Source: Jiulongibacter sediminis
GTDB taxonomy: Bacteria; Bacteroidota; Bacteroidia; Cytophagales; Spirosomataceae
Assembly (NCBI RefSeq): GCF_001306455.1
Contig: NZ_LGTQ01000005.1
Location: forward strand, 744,001-808,000
DNA: 64,000 bases
Direction: 5' to 3'
Shown here one piece after another: positions 25,406-33,111 of this stretch (the first letter of the stretch is position 1; each line of letters begins with the position of its first letter). The position numbers and the translations under genes are program-made. The notes beneath the pieces are model-generated. The model worked only from the letters and a program-made list of their open reading frames with translations, was not told the origin of the DNA and made no database searches.

Positions 25406-26194
25406 GTGAAACACGACGACGAGAACAGTAAAAAAGGTTTAAACCGGCGATTGGCCTTAAGAGAGTTATTTTTAGGCTCTTCTATTGTCTTGGTAAATAC
25501 ACCGTTAGGCTTTTCAGCCTGGAGAAAGCAGGGCGGTCACTCTAAACTTCAATCGGAGACATTTACACCTGCGTTAACGCCTCCTTTTTCATTTGAAGAA
25601 CCACCGTTTCCCTCTGTCACACCCTCGCAAACTCCTACGCCAACACCTACCTTGACGCCGTCAGCTTCTTCCGATCCTCCCCCATTTTCAGTAACGTCAT
25701 CGCAAACGCCTACGCCCACACCGACGATTACGCCAAGTATGACACCGACGCCGACAATTACACCGAGTATGACCCCGTCTCTTACTCCATCACCTACCCC
25801 TACACTTTCGCCAACTTCCTCAAATACCCCGACCCCGACGCCGTCGTTAACACCGAGCAAGACGCCGGCACCAACACCGAGTTCATCGGTAACACCTACG
25901 GTGACACCGACCTTAACGCCAACACCATCGATAACGCCAAGCCATACTCCGACCCCAACACCTACTCCGATAAAGAATATCTGGATTGGACCGATTCATG
26001 GCGACTGGAACGGCAGTCCGGGATTCTGGAGCAAAAACTCCATTCCGGACGCAACAGATGAAGTGGTGATACCTGGCATTTCGAATCTGACCATCTTGAC
26101 TGGAACAACGGCAGTATGTAAAAAAATTGATGTACAATACGGTGCAGTTTTTGATGTGCAGGCCGGAGCCATTTTGAGTGTCAAATTTCCTTAA
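25406..26194 (+). CDS. Exported Thr/Pro/Ser-rich mucin-like protein
   Basis: 262 residues from a GTG start. Residues 14-40 resemble a Tat signal (NRRLALRELFLG followed by a hydrophobic stretch). Residues about 50-190 consist almost wholly of Thr, Pro and Ser in TPTPT/TPS units, a linker rich in O-glycosylation acceptors. The C-terminal 70 residues (IWIGPIHGDWNGSPGFWS, then DEVVIPG and GAVFDVQAGAILSV) match the short beta-strand module W-x-G-x(n)-W-N...N-W-S found in many Bacteroidota surface proteins. Flanked on both sides by GlcNAc-family transferase genes, it is the obvious candidate substrate. It could instead be an adhesin fragment with a spacer. Confidence 0.8.
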   Translation: MKHDDENSKKGLNRRLALRELFLGSSIVLVNTPLGFSAWRKQGGHSKLQSETFTPALTPPFSFEEPPFPSVTPSQTPTPTPTLTPSASSDPPPFSVTSSQTPTPTPTITPSMTPTPTITPSMTPSLTPSPTPTLSPTSSNTPTPTPSLTPSKTPAPTPSSSVTPTVTPTLTPTPSITPSHTPTPTPTPIKNIWIGPIHGDWNGSPGFWSKNSIPDATDEVVIPGISNLTILTGTTAVCKKIDVQYGAVFDVQAGAILSVKFP

Positions 26195-26272
26195 ATCAGA
26201 CTCACCATCAAAGCATAGTTAACCTGTCAGACCTGGTTCTTCAATAATTGAAAAGGTGGCCTGAGAATTAAA

Positions 26273-27193
26273 ATGAATAAAGTGAAAGGCAACGAAAAAA
26301 TATTTGTATCAATCGCGGCTTATCTTGATCTGGATGTCAGAAACAGTATTTTGGATGGGATAAAAAAGGCGAAATATGCTGACAGGCTGGTGTTTGGCAT
26401 CTGCTGGCAATATGAAGAAAAGATTAGCGTAACGGCCCATTATTTAGACGATCTCAAAGGAAAATGTGAGATCAGAATTCACAAATTCAATTACACGGAA
26501 TCTCAGGGGCCTTCCTGGGCAAAGAAGAGGGCTGCAGAGATGTACACCAATGAAGAGTTCTTTCTGCAAACCGATGCTCATGTCCGGTTTGCACAAGACT
26601 GGGATAGCCTGCTCATTTCGGAGCTTACTGAATTAAAAACCAAATGCAGAAATCCACTGATTTCCTTCCTACCACCAACATTTACCAACGATGTTTTAGA
26701 ATATACTGATCAGATAGATGTTATCAACTTTCCTGAAATTCTGGCGGTAACACCAGAGCATCTATTTGAATATCAGGAAAATAATGAGAAGAAAACGGGA
26801 TTCCGGAATTTCCCCAGTCCAATACTTGAACCTGGTTTTATTTTCGGGGAAGGCAAATGGATGCGAGAGGATTTTCACCATGAATCCATTTATTACCTTG
26901 GAGAGGAAGTCTATCAAAGTGTAAAAGCCTATACCGAAGGCTATGACTTTTTCTTACCCAAGCAAATCGTTTCATGGCGAAGATCTTACTACCCTTCCAG
27001 AATAAAACATTATACCACACATCCCACCAGTGATCCAAAAGAAAAAATAAAAGAGAGTCTAATTTGCCTTCAGGATTTACTTCAACAAAAAGCAATTGAA
27101 ATTAGTGAAAATGACCAAAGAAGTCTGGAAGATTATGAAGCGTACGCAGCTGTCCGATTCAATCTTGGCAAGTTGAATATAAATGCTGTTTAA
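26273..27193 (+). CDS. GlcNAc-family (PF11397-like) glycosyltransferase 2
   Basis: 306 residues. The same architecture as the 23908-25170 protein but without its C-terminal extension: IFVSIAAYLDLDVRNSILDG near 9-28, ESQGPSWAKKRAAEMY, LQTDAHVRF near 100-108 (metal site equivalent of LDSHHRF) and IYYLGEEVYQSVKAYTEG near 204-221. Cytoplasmic; likely transfers GlcNAc or a related sugar to a protein Thr or hydroxyproline by analogy with the family. It is 78 bp downstream of the mucin-like gene on the same strand with no strong terminator between, so the two are probably co-transcribed. Confidence 0.85.
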   Translation: MNKVKGNEKIFVSIAAYLDLDVRNSILDGIKKAKYADRLVFGICWQYEEKISVTAHYLDDLKGKCEIRIHKFNYTESQGPSWAKKRAAEMYTNEEFFLQTDAHVRFAQDWDSLLISELTELKTKCRNPLISFLPPTFTNDVLEYTDQIDVINFPEILAVTPEHLFEYQENNEKKTGFRNFPSPILEPGFIFGEGKWMREDFHHESIYYLGEEVYQSVKAYTEGYDFFLPKQIVSWRRSYYPSRIKHYTTHPTSDPKEKIKESLICLQDLLQQKAIEISENDQRSLEDYEAYAAVRFNLGKLNINAV

Positions 27194-27438
27194 GCAATAG
27201 TCTAACCTTTTTATCCGGGCTTTTGCTCCTCACTTTCTGCAAATTTTTGGAAGGCTTTTAAATATCCAAGCTGATTTTATTCGGGCCATACATGAATGGA
27301 AAGCAACTGGCTGTTAGGTGACAAATTTAATCTTTCCAAAAATTGATTTGCCTATGTTGACTACCTCTTTATTATTGATAATAATGAAAGGGGAGTTGGA
27401 GTAGTACTAAGCTAAGTTCTTGCCAGTTTTTGTACGAA
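27194..27438. other. Intergenic AT-rich spacer
   Basis: Start of the 710-bp gap to the UDP-xylose synthase gene. No ORF, hairpin or recognisable element apart from the repeats that follow. Confidence 0.4.
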
Positions 27439-27770
27439 TGAGGTCCTCAACTACTCCGCCTGCCGGACGGGCGGGGCTCGGACTGACATTATGTTTGGCT
27501 TGGTGCTAAAAAGAGGTCCTCGTGCGGGTGGCCGCCCCCTACGCTCGGACTGACAATTGGATTGGCAATTGTCCTGAAAAGAGGTCCTCGTGCGGATGGC
27601 CGCCCCCTACGATCGGACTGACAGTAAGTACGCATGTCAGTCAGAGCGGCGACGAGGACTGTCTGGCTTGGCACGAGGTTTTCTTTTGGTGCAAGCCTAT
27701 AGCTTCAACCCGCAGGGTTCTGTGAACGGGCTCAGCCTCCGGCAACATCTGTCCTCGGTCACCGGTCAAA
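27439..27770. repeat. Palindromic interspersed repeat, cluster E
   Basis: Three left arms of GAGGTCCTC type (27440, 27512, 27580; two with the GCGGGTGGCCGCCCCC-type insert). A right arm TGTCAGTCAGAGCG..GACGAGGACTGTC follows, then TTGGCACGAGGTTTTCTTTT and a tail homologous to 2848-2980 of copy A. This is the only cluster to the right of the accessory island. Confidence 0.85.
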
Positions 27771-27903
27771 AACCTCCAACTTCTGACTACAAACCCCCAA
27801 CTCAAAAAAAGTCCTCAGTTCGTAGTAGCAGTTGGCAGTTTGTTGAGAGTAAACCTTTCTCCCTGTTCCTTTCTCCAAAATAACTCCAACTTCAAACTTC
27901 CCC
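27766..27903. repeat. AACTTC-type low-complexity spacer
   Basis: Degenerate CCAACTTC/CAAACTTC units in the last part of the gap, as seen before the WYL regulator gene. Confidence 0.5.
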
Positions 27904-28875
27904 CTAAAACTCCCGATGCTTCGCCTCATCGTAAAGACGTTCTTTGGAGAATTCTTTGAAATAAGCATAGGTTGTCTTCAGGCCTTCTGCCCTATCCACT
28001 TTTGGCTCCCACTTCAAAATTTCTTTAGCCCGGGTAATGTCTGGTTTCCGTTGTTTCGGGTCATCTTTTGGCAGGTCTTTATAGATTACTTTCTGGTCAG
28101 TTCCTGTTAACTTGATGATTTCTTCAGCGAAGTCTGCAATCGTGATTTCGTTCGGGTTACCGATGTTTACCGGCTGAGCGTAATCCGAGTGTAAAAGACG
28201 ATAGATACCCTCAACAAGGTCATCAACATAACAGAATGAACGCGTTTGGCTACCATCACCGAAAATCGTCAGGTCTTCTCCACGAAGAGCCTGGCCAATG
28301 AAAGCGGGTAATACACGACCGTCGTTTAGTCGCATCCGTGGGCCATAGGTATTGAAAATACGAACGATACGCGTTTCAACGCCATGATAAGTATGGTAGG
28401 CCATAGTCATGGCTTCCTGGAAACGCTTGGCTTCATCATAAACTCCACGCGGCCCTACCGGGTTGACATTACCCCAATAGTCTTCCGTTTGCGGGTGCAC
28501 CAGCGGATCACCATAAACTTCGGAAGTAGAGGCGATTAGCACTCTGGCTTTTTTGACTCTGGCAAGGCCCAGACAATTATGAATTCCCAAAGAGCCAACT
28601 TTCAGGGTCTGAATTGGAATTTTAAGATAGTCGATCGGGCTGGCCGGTGAGGCAAAGTGCAGGATATAATCCAATTCGCCGGGTACATGAATAAACTTAG
28701 AGACATCGTGGTGATAGAACTCAAAGTTCTCCAGCTTAAAAAGGTGTTCTATATTTCGGAGGTCTCCGGTGATCAGGTTATCCATGGCAATAACATGGTA
28801 ACCTTCTTTGATAAATCTGTCGCAAAGGTGAGAACCAAGGAAACCGGCTCCACCAGTAATGAGTATTCTTTTCAT
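27904..28875 (-). CDS. uxs: UDP-glucuronate decarboxylase (UDP-xylose synthase)
   Basis: 323 residues, a short-chain dehydrogenase fold with NAD motif [11 protein letters not shown] (7-17), the catalytic pair YDEAK (Tyr146, Lys150) and STSEVYG (116-122). The sequence [19 protein letters not shown] and the SPASP loop (76-80) are typical of UXS rather than of UDP-glucose epimerases. It decarboxylates UDP-glucuronate to UDP-xylose. It lies 3 bp after the UDP-glucose dehydrogenase gene, which supplies its substrate, so the pair gives UDP-glucose to UDP-xylose. The product could feed the nearby glycosylation cassette or exopolysaccharide. Confidence 0.93.
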   Translation of the reverse strand: MKRILITGGAGFLGSHLCDRFIKEGYHVIAMDNLITGDLRNIEHLFKLENFEFYHHDVSKFIHVPGELDYILHFASPASPIDYLKIPIQTLKVGSLGIHNCLGLARVKKARVLIASTSEVYGDPLVHPQTEDYWGNVNPVGPRGVYDEAKRFQEAMTMAYHTYHGVETRIVRIFNTYGPRMRLNDGRVLPAFIGQALRGEDLTIFGDGSQTRSFCYVDDLVEGIYRLLHSDYAQPVNIGNPNEITIADFAEEIIKLTGTDQKVIYKDLPKDDPKQRKPDITRAKEILKWEPKVDRAEGLKTTYAYFKEFSKERLYDEAKHREF

Positions 28876-28878
28876 TGA

Positions 28879-30192
28879 TTAGGCTTTTATCGCTTTTCGT
28901 CCAATGGAATAATAGGTAAAACCTTTCTCTTCCATCTCGTCAAGAGCATAAAGGTTTCTTCCGTCAAAGATCACATTATTTTTCAGAGAAGACTTGATCT
29001 TATCAAAATCCGGTGTTCTGAAAGCAGGCCACTCGGTCATGATCATCAGGGCATCAGCACCTTCAAGGGCTTCGTACATGCTCTTGGCATATTTTACTTT
29101 GCGGCCTACTACACCTTTGACATTATCCATAGCTTCAGGGTCAAAAACAACCACCTTAGCTCCCGCTCTTCTCAATGATTTGATATTATATAAGGCCGGT
29201 GCTTCACGAATATCATCGGTATGTGGTTTAAAAGCCAATCCCCACAAAGCAATGGTTTTCCCTTTAAGATCGCCACCAAAGTATTCTTTGATCTGTGGCA
29301 TCATCTTCGTCTTTTGCTTGTCGTTGACCTTCATCACCGACTTCAAAATCTTGAAGTCATAATCAAACTCACTGGCCGTTTTACCAAGAGCCTGAACGTC
29401 TTTCGGAAAACAGCTTCCACCGTAACCAATACCCGGAAATAGAAAACGTTTCCCGATGCGGCTATCCGTACCAATACCACGTCTTACGTTGTCAACGTCT
29501 GCACCTGCACGTTCACAAAGGTTTGCAATCTCGTTCATGAATGTAATTTTCATAGCCAGGAAAGAATTGGCGGCATATTTCGTCATTTCAGCGGAACGCT
29601 CGTCCATGAAGATTACCGGATTTCCCTGTCGAACCAGCGGAGCATACAATTTTTCCATAATTTTCATTGCTCTTTGTGACTGGGTTCCTACCACTACACG
29701 ATCAGGTTTCATGAAGTCATCTACCGCTACCCCTTCTCTGAGGAATTCAGGGTTAGAAACCACATCAAAGTCAACCTTGGCGTTTTTCGCAATGGCAGCT
29801 GTCACTTTTTCGGCTGTTCCTACCGGTACGGTACTTTTATCAACGATTACGGCATAATCTTTAAGGATTTTACCTAAATCATCCGCCACACCGAGGATAT
29901 ATTTTAAGTCTGCAGAGCCGTCTTCACCGGGAGGAGTTGGCAAAGCCAAAAATATCACTTGTGCTCCTTCAATACCTTCTTCAAGAGAAGTGGTAAAGTT
30001 CAAACGACCTGCCTTTGTGTTTCTTTCAAACAAGACTTCAAGACCAGGTTCATAAATGGTGAGCTTGCCTTTCTTCAGGCTTTCCACCTTTTTCGGATCA
30101 ATGTCTACACATGTCACCGTGTTTCCAGTTTCGGAGAAACAAGTCCCTGAGACCAGACCTACATATCCTGTTCCGACAACAGAAATTTTCAT
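28879..30192 (-). CDS. ugd: UDP-glucose 6-dehydrogenase
   Basis: 437 residues, full length. NAD-binding VGTGYVGLVSG (6-16), TPPGEDGSADL (86-96), STVPVGT (120-126), SNPEFLREG (146-154) and the catalytic cysteine motif GYGGSCFPKD (Cys261) are all present. It oxidises UDP-glucose to UDP-glucuronate with two NAD+. It is the first gene of a two-gene operon with the UDP-xylose synthase. The upstream 468 bp are shared divergently with the dehydrogenase operon at 30661. Confidence 0.96.
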   Translation of the reverse strand: MKISVVGTGYVGLVSGTCFSETGNTVTCVDIDPKKVESLKKGKLTIYEPGLEVLFERNTKAGRLNFTTSLEEGIEGAQVIFLALPTPPGEDGSADLKYILGVADDLGKILKDYAVIVDKSTVPVGTAEKVTAAIAKNAKVDFDVVSNPEFLREGVAVDDFMKPDRVVVGTQSQRAMKIMEKLYAPLVRQGNPVIFMDERSAEMTKYAANSFLAMKITFMNEIANLCERAGADVDNVRRGIGTDSRIGKRFLFPGIGYGGSCFPKDVQALGKTASEFDYDFKILKSVMKVNDKQKTKMMPQIKEYFGGDLKGKTIALWGLAFKPHTDDIREAPALYNIKSLRRAGAKVVVFDPEAMDNVKGVVGRKVKYAKSMYEALEGADALMIMTEWPAFRTPDFDKIKSSLKNNVIFDGRNLYALDEMEEKGFTYYSIGRKAIKA

Positions 30193-30660
30193 ATTCTAAG
30201 ATTTATGTGTTTCAAAAAGTTGAACAAATGTAAATGAAATCTGAACAATAACACTTGCCGCAAAGTAAAAAAGTCTACATTATTTTTATTCAATGCTGGA
30301 CTTTTTAATCAAAATAACCCCCAAAGTCTGACATAGCTTAACAAAAAAGTAGACTTTAAATCTAAGACATCATTATACAGGAAAACCTAAATGCTCTGAA
30401 TAACAGATTGTATTATTCTCATAAAACACCAAATGACAAGTTCAAAGGGCATTCTGAGACACTAATCGTTTGATCCTTCATTTAATATCAAAAGTCCTGA
30501 ATTTGACCACTTTAACCGCTTAGCCTATTGGGTTCTAAGGTACTTTAGAAGCAAGAAATATGAATATTTGACGTTCATTTCTTGGCGGATAATACCAGAT
30601 GAGGTAATTTCACCACCAAACTGAAAAAGTTCTTAGTAACCTATTTAAACAATTAATACA
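30193..30660. promoter_or_regulatory. Divergent intergenic region, 468 bp
   Basis: AT-rich spacer between ugd and the dehydrogenase operon, holding the promoters of both. A minus-strand TACTTTG at 30261-30267, with TTG 23 bp further upstream, is a weak promoter candidate for ugd. No ORF or hairpin seen. Confidence 0.4.
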
Positions 30661-31287
30661 TTGAATAGAAGAGACGCATTAAACAGAGTCGCTATTTTAA
30701 TGGGTGGAGCTCTCTCCGCCCCTACGATGGCGGCCTTACTGGAAAGTTGTACTTCAAAAGAGTCGGCTTCGGCTCCTTTCTCCCTTTCAGCAGACTACCA
30801 GGAGATTGTCGCTCAGATTGCAGACATTATTATTCCGGCCACAGATACTCCCGGAGCTAAAGAAGTAGGCGTTGGGCCTTTCATCGAAATGATGATCAAA
30901 GACTGTTACTCTGATGCTCAGGGAGCTCACTTTAAGGAAGGTCTGAAGATGGTAGAAGACAAAGCCAAAGAAATGGGTGGCAGTTTTATGAGCCTGACCG
31001 GTGATCAGCAGATTGAAGTGGTGAAAGCCATGGAGGCTGAAGCCAAAACCGAAGAGCAAAAAGCGAAAGAAGCTCAGATTGACCCGGAAACAGGTAAAGT
31101 TAAAGAGGGTTCTGCCGCAGAGGAGCCGGTAACTCCGTTCTTTTTGATAATGAAAGAGCTGACACTGTTTGGCTACTTTACTTCTGAGGTAGGAATGAAA
31201 GAAGAACTGGATTATGTGCCAATTCCTGGTCGATATGAAGGCTGTATTCCATTAAAAGAAGGACAAAAAGCATATGCTTTAGGCTAA
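30661..31287 (+). CDS. Gluconate 2-dehydrogenase subunit 3-like protein (Tat/lipoprotein leader)
   Basis: 208 residues from a TTG start. The leader NRRDALNRVAILMGG runs to LLESC (Cys30), a twin-arginine signal with a lipobox. The rest fits the gluconate 2-dehydrogenase subunit 3 family: DIIIPATDTPGAKEVGVGPFIEMM near 55-78, and a C-terminal TLFGYFTSEVGMKEELDYVPIPGRYEGC. In known enzymes this small subunit carries the Tat signal and exports the folded flavoprotein partner. The GMC protein 34 bp downstream lacks a signal peptide, which fits this piggyback model. A TTG start is unusual for the window and no other in-frame start would keep the Arg-Arg motif. Confidence 0.9.
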   Translation: MNRRDALNRVAILMGGALSAPTMAALLESCTSKESASAPFSLSADYQEIVAQIADIIIPATDTPGAKEVGVGPFIEMMIKDCYSDAQGAHFKEGLKMVEDKAKEMGGSFMSLTGDQQIEVVKAMEAEAKTEEQKAKEAQIDPETGKVKEGSAAEEPVTPFFLIMKELTLFGYFTSEVGMKEELDYVPIPGRYEGCIPLKEGQKAYALG

Positions 31288-31321
31288 ACTAACCAGAAAA
31301 TACTGAAGACTTAAGAATAGA

Positions 31322-33031
31322 ATGAATATACAAGGAAAAGCAAAAGAGCAGAATACTTTTGATGCCATCGTGGTGGGTTCCGGTGTTTCAGGTGGCTGGG
31401 CCGCTAAAGAATTGACCGAAAAAGGACTCAAAGTTTTAATGCTCGAAAGAGGAAATCATGTGGAACACGTTACGGGGTATCGTGACGCCATGAAAGAGAG
31501 CTGGGATTTCCCGCATAGAGGACGTATCGATAAACAAGCTGCTGAAGAATACTGGGCTGTAAAGCGTACAGGGTATGCGGCCAGTGAAGAGAACCGTTAT
31601 CTTTTCGTAAAAGATACCGAGCATCCTTATAAGGAGAAAAGACGTTTCGACTGGATCAGAGGATACCATACCGGTGGTCGCTCATTGATGTGGGGTCGTC
31701 AGTCTTATCGCTGGAATCCCAAAGATTTCACCGCCAATCTGGAAGAAGGTGTTGGTACTGACTGGCCTATTCGTTATGATGACGTCGCTCCATGGTACGA
31801 TTATGTAGAGCGTTTTGCCGGTATCAGTGGTAGCAGAGATGGCTACGATGTTTTGCCTGACGGGCAATTTCAACCAGCTATGGAACTCAACTGTGTTGAG
31901 CAGCATCTGAAAGAAGGAATTGAGAAAAACTTCCCGGGACGTCATCTAACCATCGGGCGTGTGGCTCACCTGACTGCACCTACCGACGAGCAGACTGCTC
32001 TTGGGCGTGCCAGTTGTCAATACCGGAATAAATGTATCAGAGGCTGTCCTTACGGTGCCTACTTCAGTACACAGTCAGCTACTTTGCCTGCAGCTCAGAG
32101 AACCGGTAATCTTACGCTGATCAATGATAAGATTGTTTTCCAGGTAATCATGGATGATGAAACCGGTAAGGCTACGGGTGTAAGGGCAATCGATCAGAAT
32201 ACAAAAGAAGAGGTAGAATACTTCTCAAAGATCATCTTCCTGAATGCTTCGGCACTTGCTTCAGCATGGATTATGATGCAGACCACCTCTGACCGTCATC
32301 CAAATGGCTTGGGTAACCAATCTGACCAATTAGGAAGAAATATCATGGACCATCACCTGGCTTCAGGTGCAGGTGGAATTGTGGAAGGTTTTACAGACAA
32401 ATACTATTTTGGTAACCGACCAAACGGCGTTTACATTCCGAGGTTTACCAACTGGGGTTCTGACAAGAGAGACTTCACCAGAGGTTTTGGATATCAGGGA
32501 AGAGCTTCAAGATCAACGGGTGTTAATGTGGAAGCTACTTTCGGTGCAGATTTCAAAGAAGCAGCCAGCTTACCAGGCGTTTGGAATGTCGGTATCGGCG
32601 GTTTTGGTGAAACCTTGCCAGACCCGACTAACCGTATGACCCTTTCCGCCGATAAAGATAGCTGGGGGCTGCCGGTAATTGAGTTTGATGCCGCCTGGGG
32701 TGAAAACGAGCAGAAAATGCGTGTCGCCATGCGTGACGAAGCCGTTGCTATGCTTGAAGCTGCCGGTGTCAAAAATGTTTACGGATATAAGGATGAAGAA
32801 AAAGCCCCGGGTATCGGTATCCACGAAATGGGAACCGCCCGTATGGGAACTGACCCTTCAAACTCGGTATTGAACAAAAACAATCAGGTTTGGGGAGCAG
32901 AGAACGTTTTCGTTACTGACGGAGCGGCCTTTGCCTCATCTTCTTGTGTAAACCCTTCTTTAACCTACATGGCTTTAACAGCCAGAGCTGCTGATTTTGC
33001 AGTTTCAGAATTGAAGAAAGGTAATCTGTAA
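31322..33031 (+). CDS. GMC-family dehydrogenase flavoprotein 1 (Fe-S type)
   Basis: 569 residues. FAD-binding DAIVVGSGVSGGWAAKEL (14-31), GGRSLMWGRQ (118-127), and the C-terminal active-site region HEMGTARMG (His501) and SSCVNPSLTYMALTARAAD (Asn544). A Cys cluster ASCQYRNKCIRGCPYGAY (Cys232, Cys238, Cys242) resembles the 3Fe-4S site of FAD-dependent glucose and gluconate dehydrogenases, so electrons probably go to a cytochrome or quinone, not to oxygen. No signal peptide. Substrate unknown; a sugar or sugar acid such as gluconate is typical. It is followed by a terminator-like hairpin, which may reduce expression of the two paralogues downstream. Confidence 0.92.
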   Translation: MNIQGKAKEQNTFDAIVVGSGVSGGWAAKELTEKGLKVLMLERGNHVEHVTGYRDAMKESWDFPHRGRIDKQAAEEYWAVKRTGYAASEENRYLFVKDTEHPYKEKRRFDWIRGYHTGGRSLMWGRQSYRWNPKDFTANLEEGVGTDWPIRYDDVAPWYDYVERFAGISGSRDGYDVLPDGQFQPAMELNCVEQHLKEGIEKNFPGRHLTIGRVAHLTAPTDEQTALGRASCQYRNKCIRGCPYGAYFSTQSATLPAAQRTGNLTLINDKIVFQVIMDDETGKATGVRAIDQNTKEEVEYFSKIIFLNASALASAWIMMQTTSDRHPNGLGNQSDQLGRNIMDHHLASGAGGIVEGFTDKYYFGNRPNGVYIPRFTNWGSDKRDFTRGFGYQGRASRSTGVNVEATFGADFKEAASLPGVWNVGIGGFGETLPDPTNRMTLSADKDSWGLPVIEFDAAWGENEQKMRVAMRDEAVAMLEAAGVKNVYGYKDEEKAPGIGIHEMGTARMGTDPSNSVLNKNNQVWGAENVFVTDGAAFASSSCVNPSLTYMALTARAADFAVSELKKGNL

Positions 33032-33054
33032 TCAGCATAGTAAATGATGAATCA

Positions 33055-33090
33055 AAAAGCGGTTAGAGTCAAAATCTGACCGCTTTTATT
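33055..33090 (+). terminator. Terminator or attenuator between GMC genes 1 and 2
   Basis: AAAAGCGGT and ACCGCTTTT pair perfectly around a 17-nt loop, ending in a short T run. It lies 23 bp after the first GMC gene and 22 bp before the second. Confidence 0.7.
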
Positions 33091-33111
33091 TTAAACAACC
33101 CTTTTGAAAAA

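Noticed and set aside
25549-25860. Minus-strand ORF rich in Gly-Val opposite the TP-rich protein
   Set aside because: It is the antisense reading of the TP repeats; no domain or start site.
32494-32824. Antisense ORFs in the GMC genes (also 33475-33810 and 36076-36417)
   Set aside because: Shadows of well-supported flavoprotein genes.
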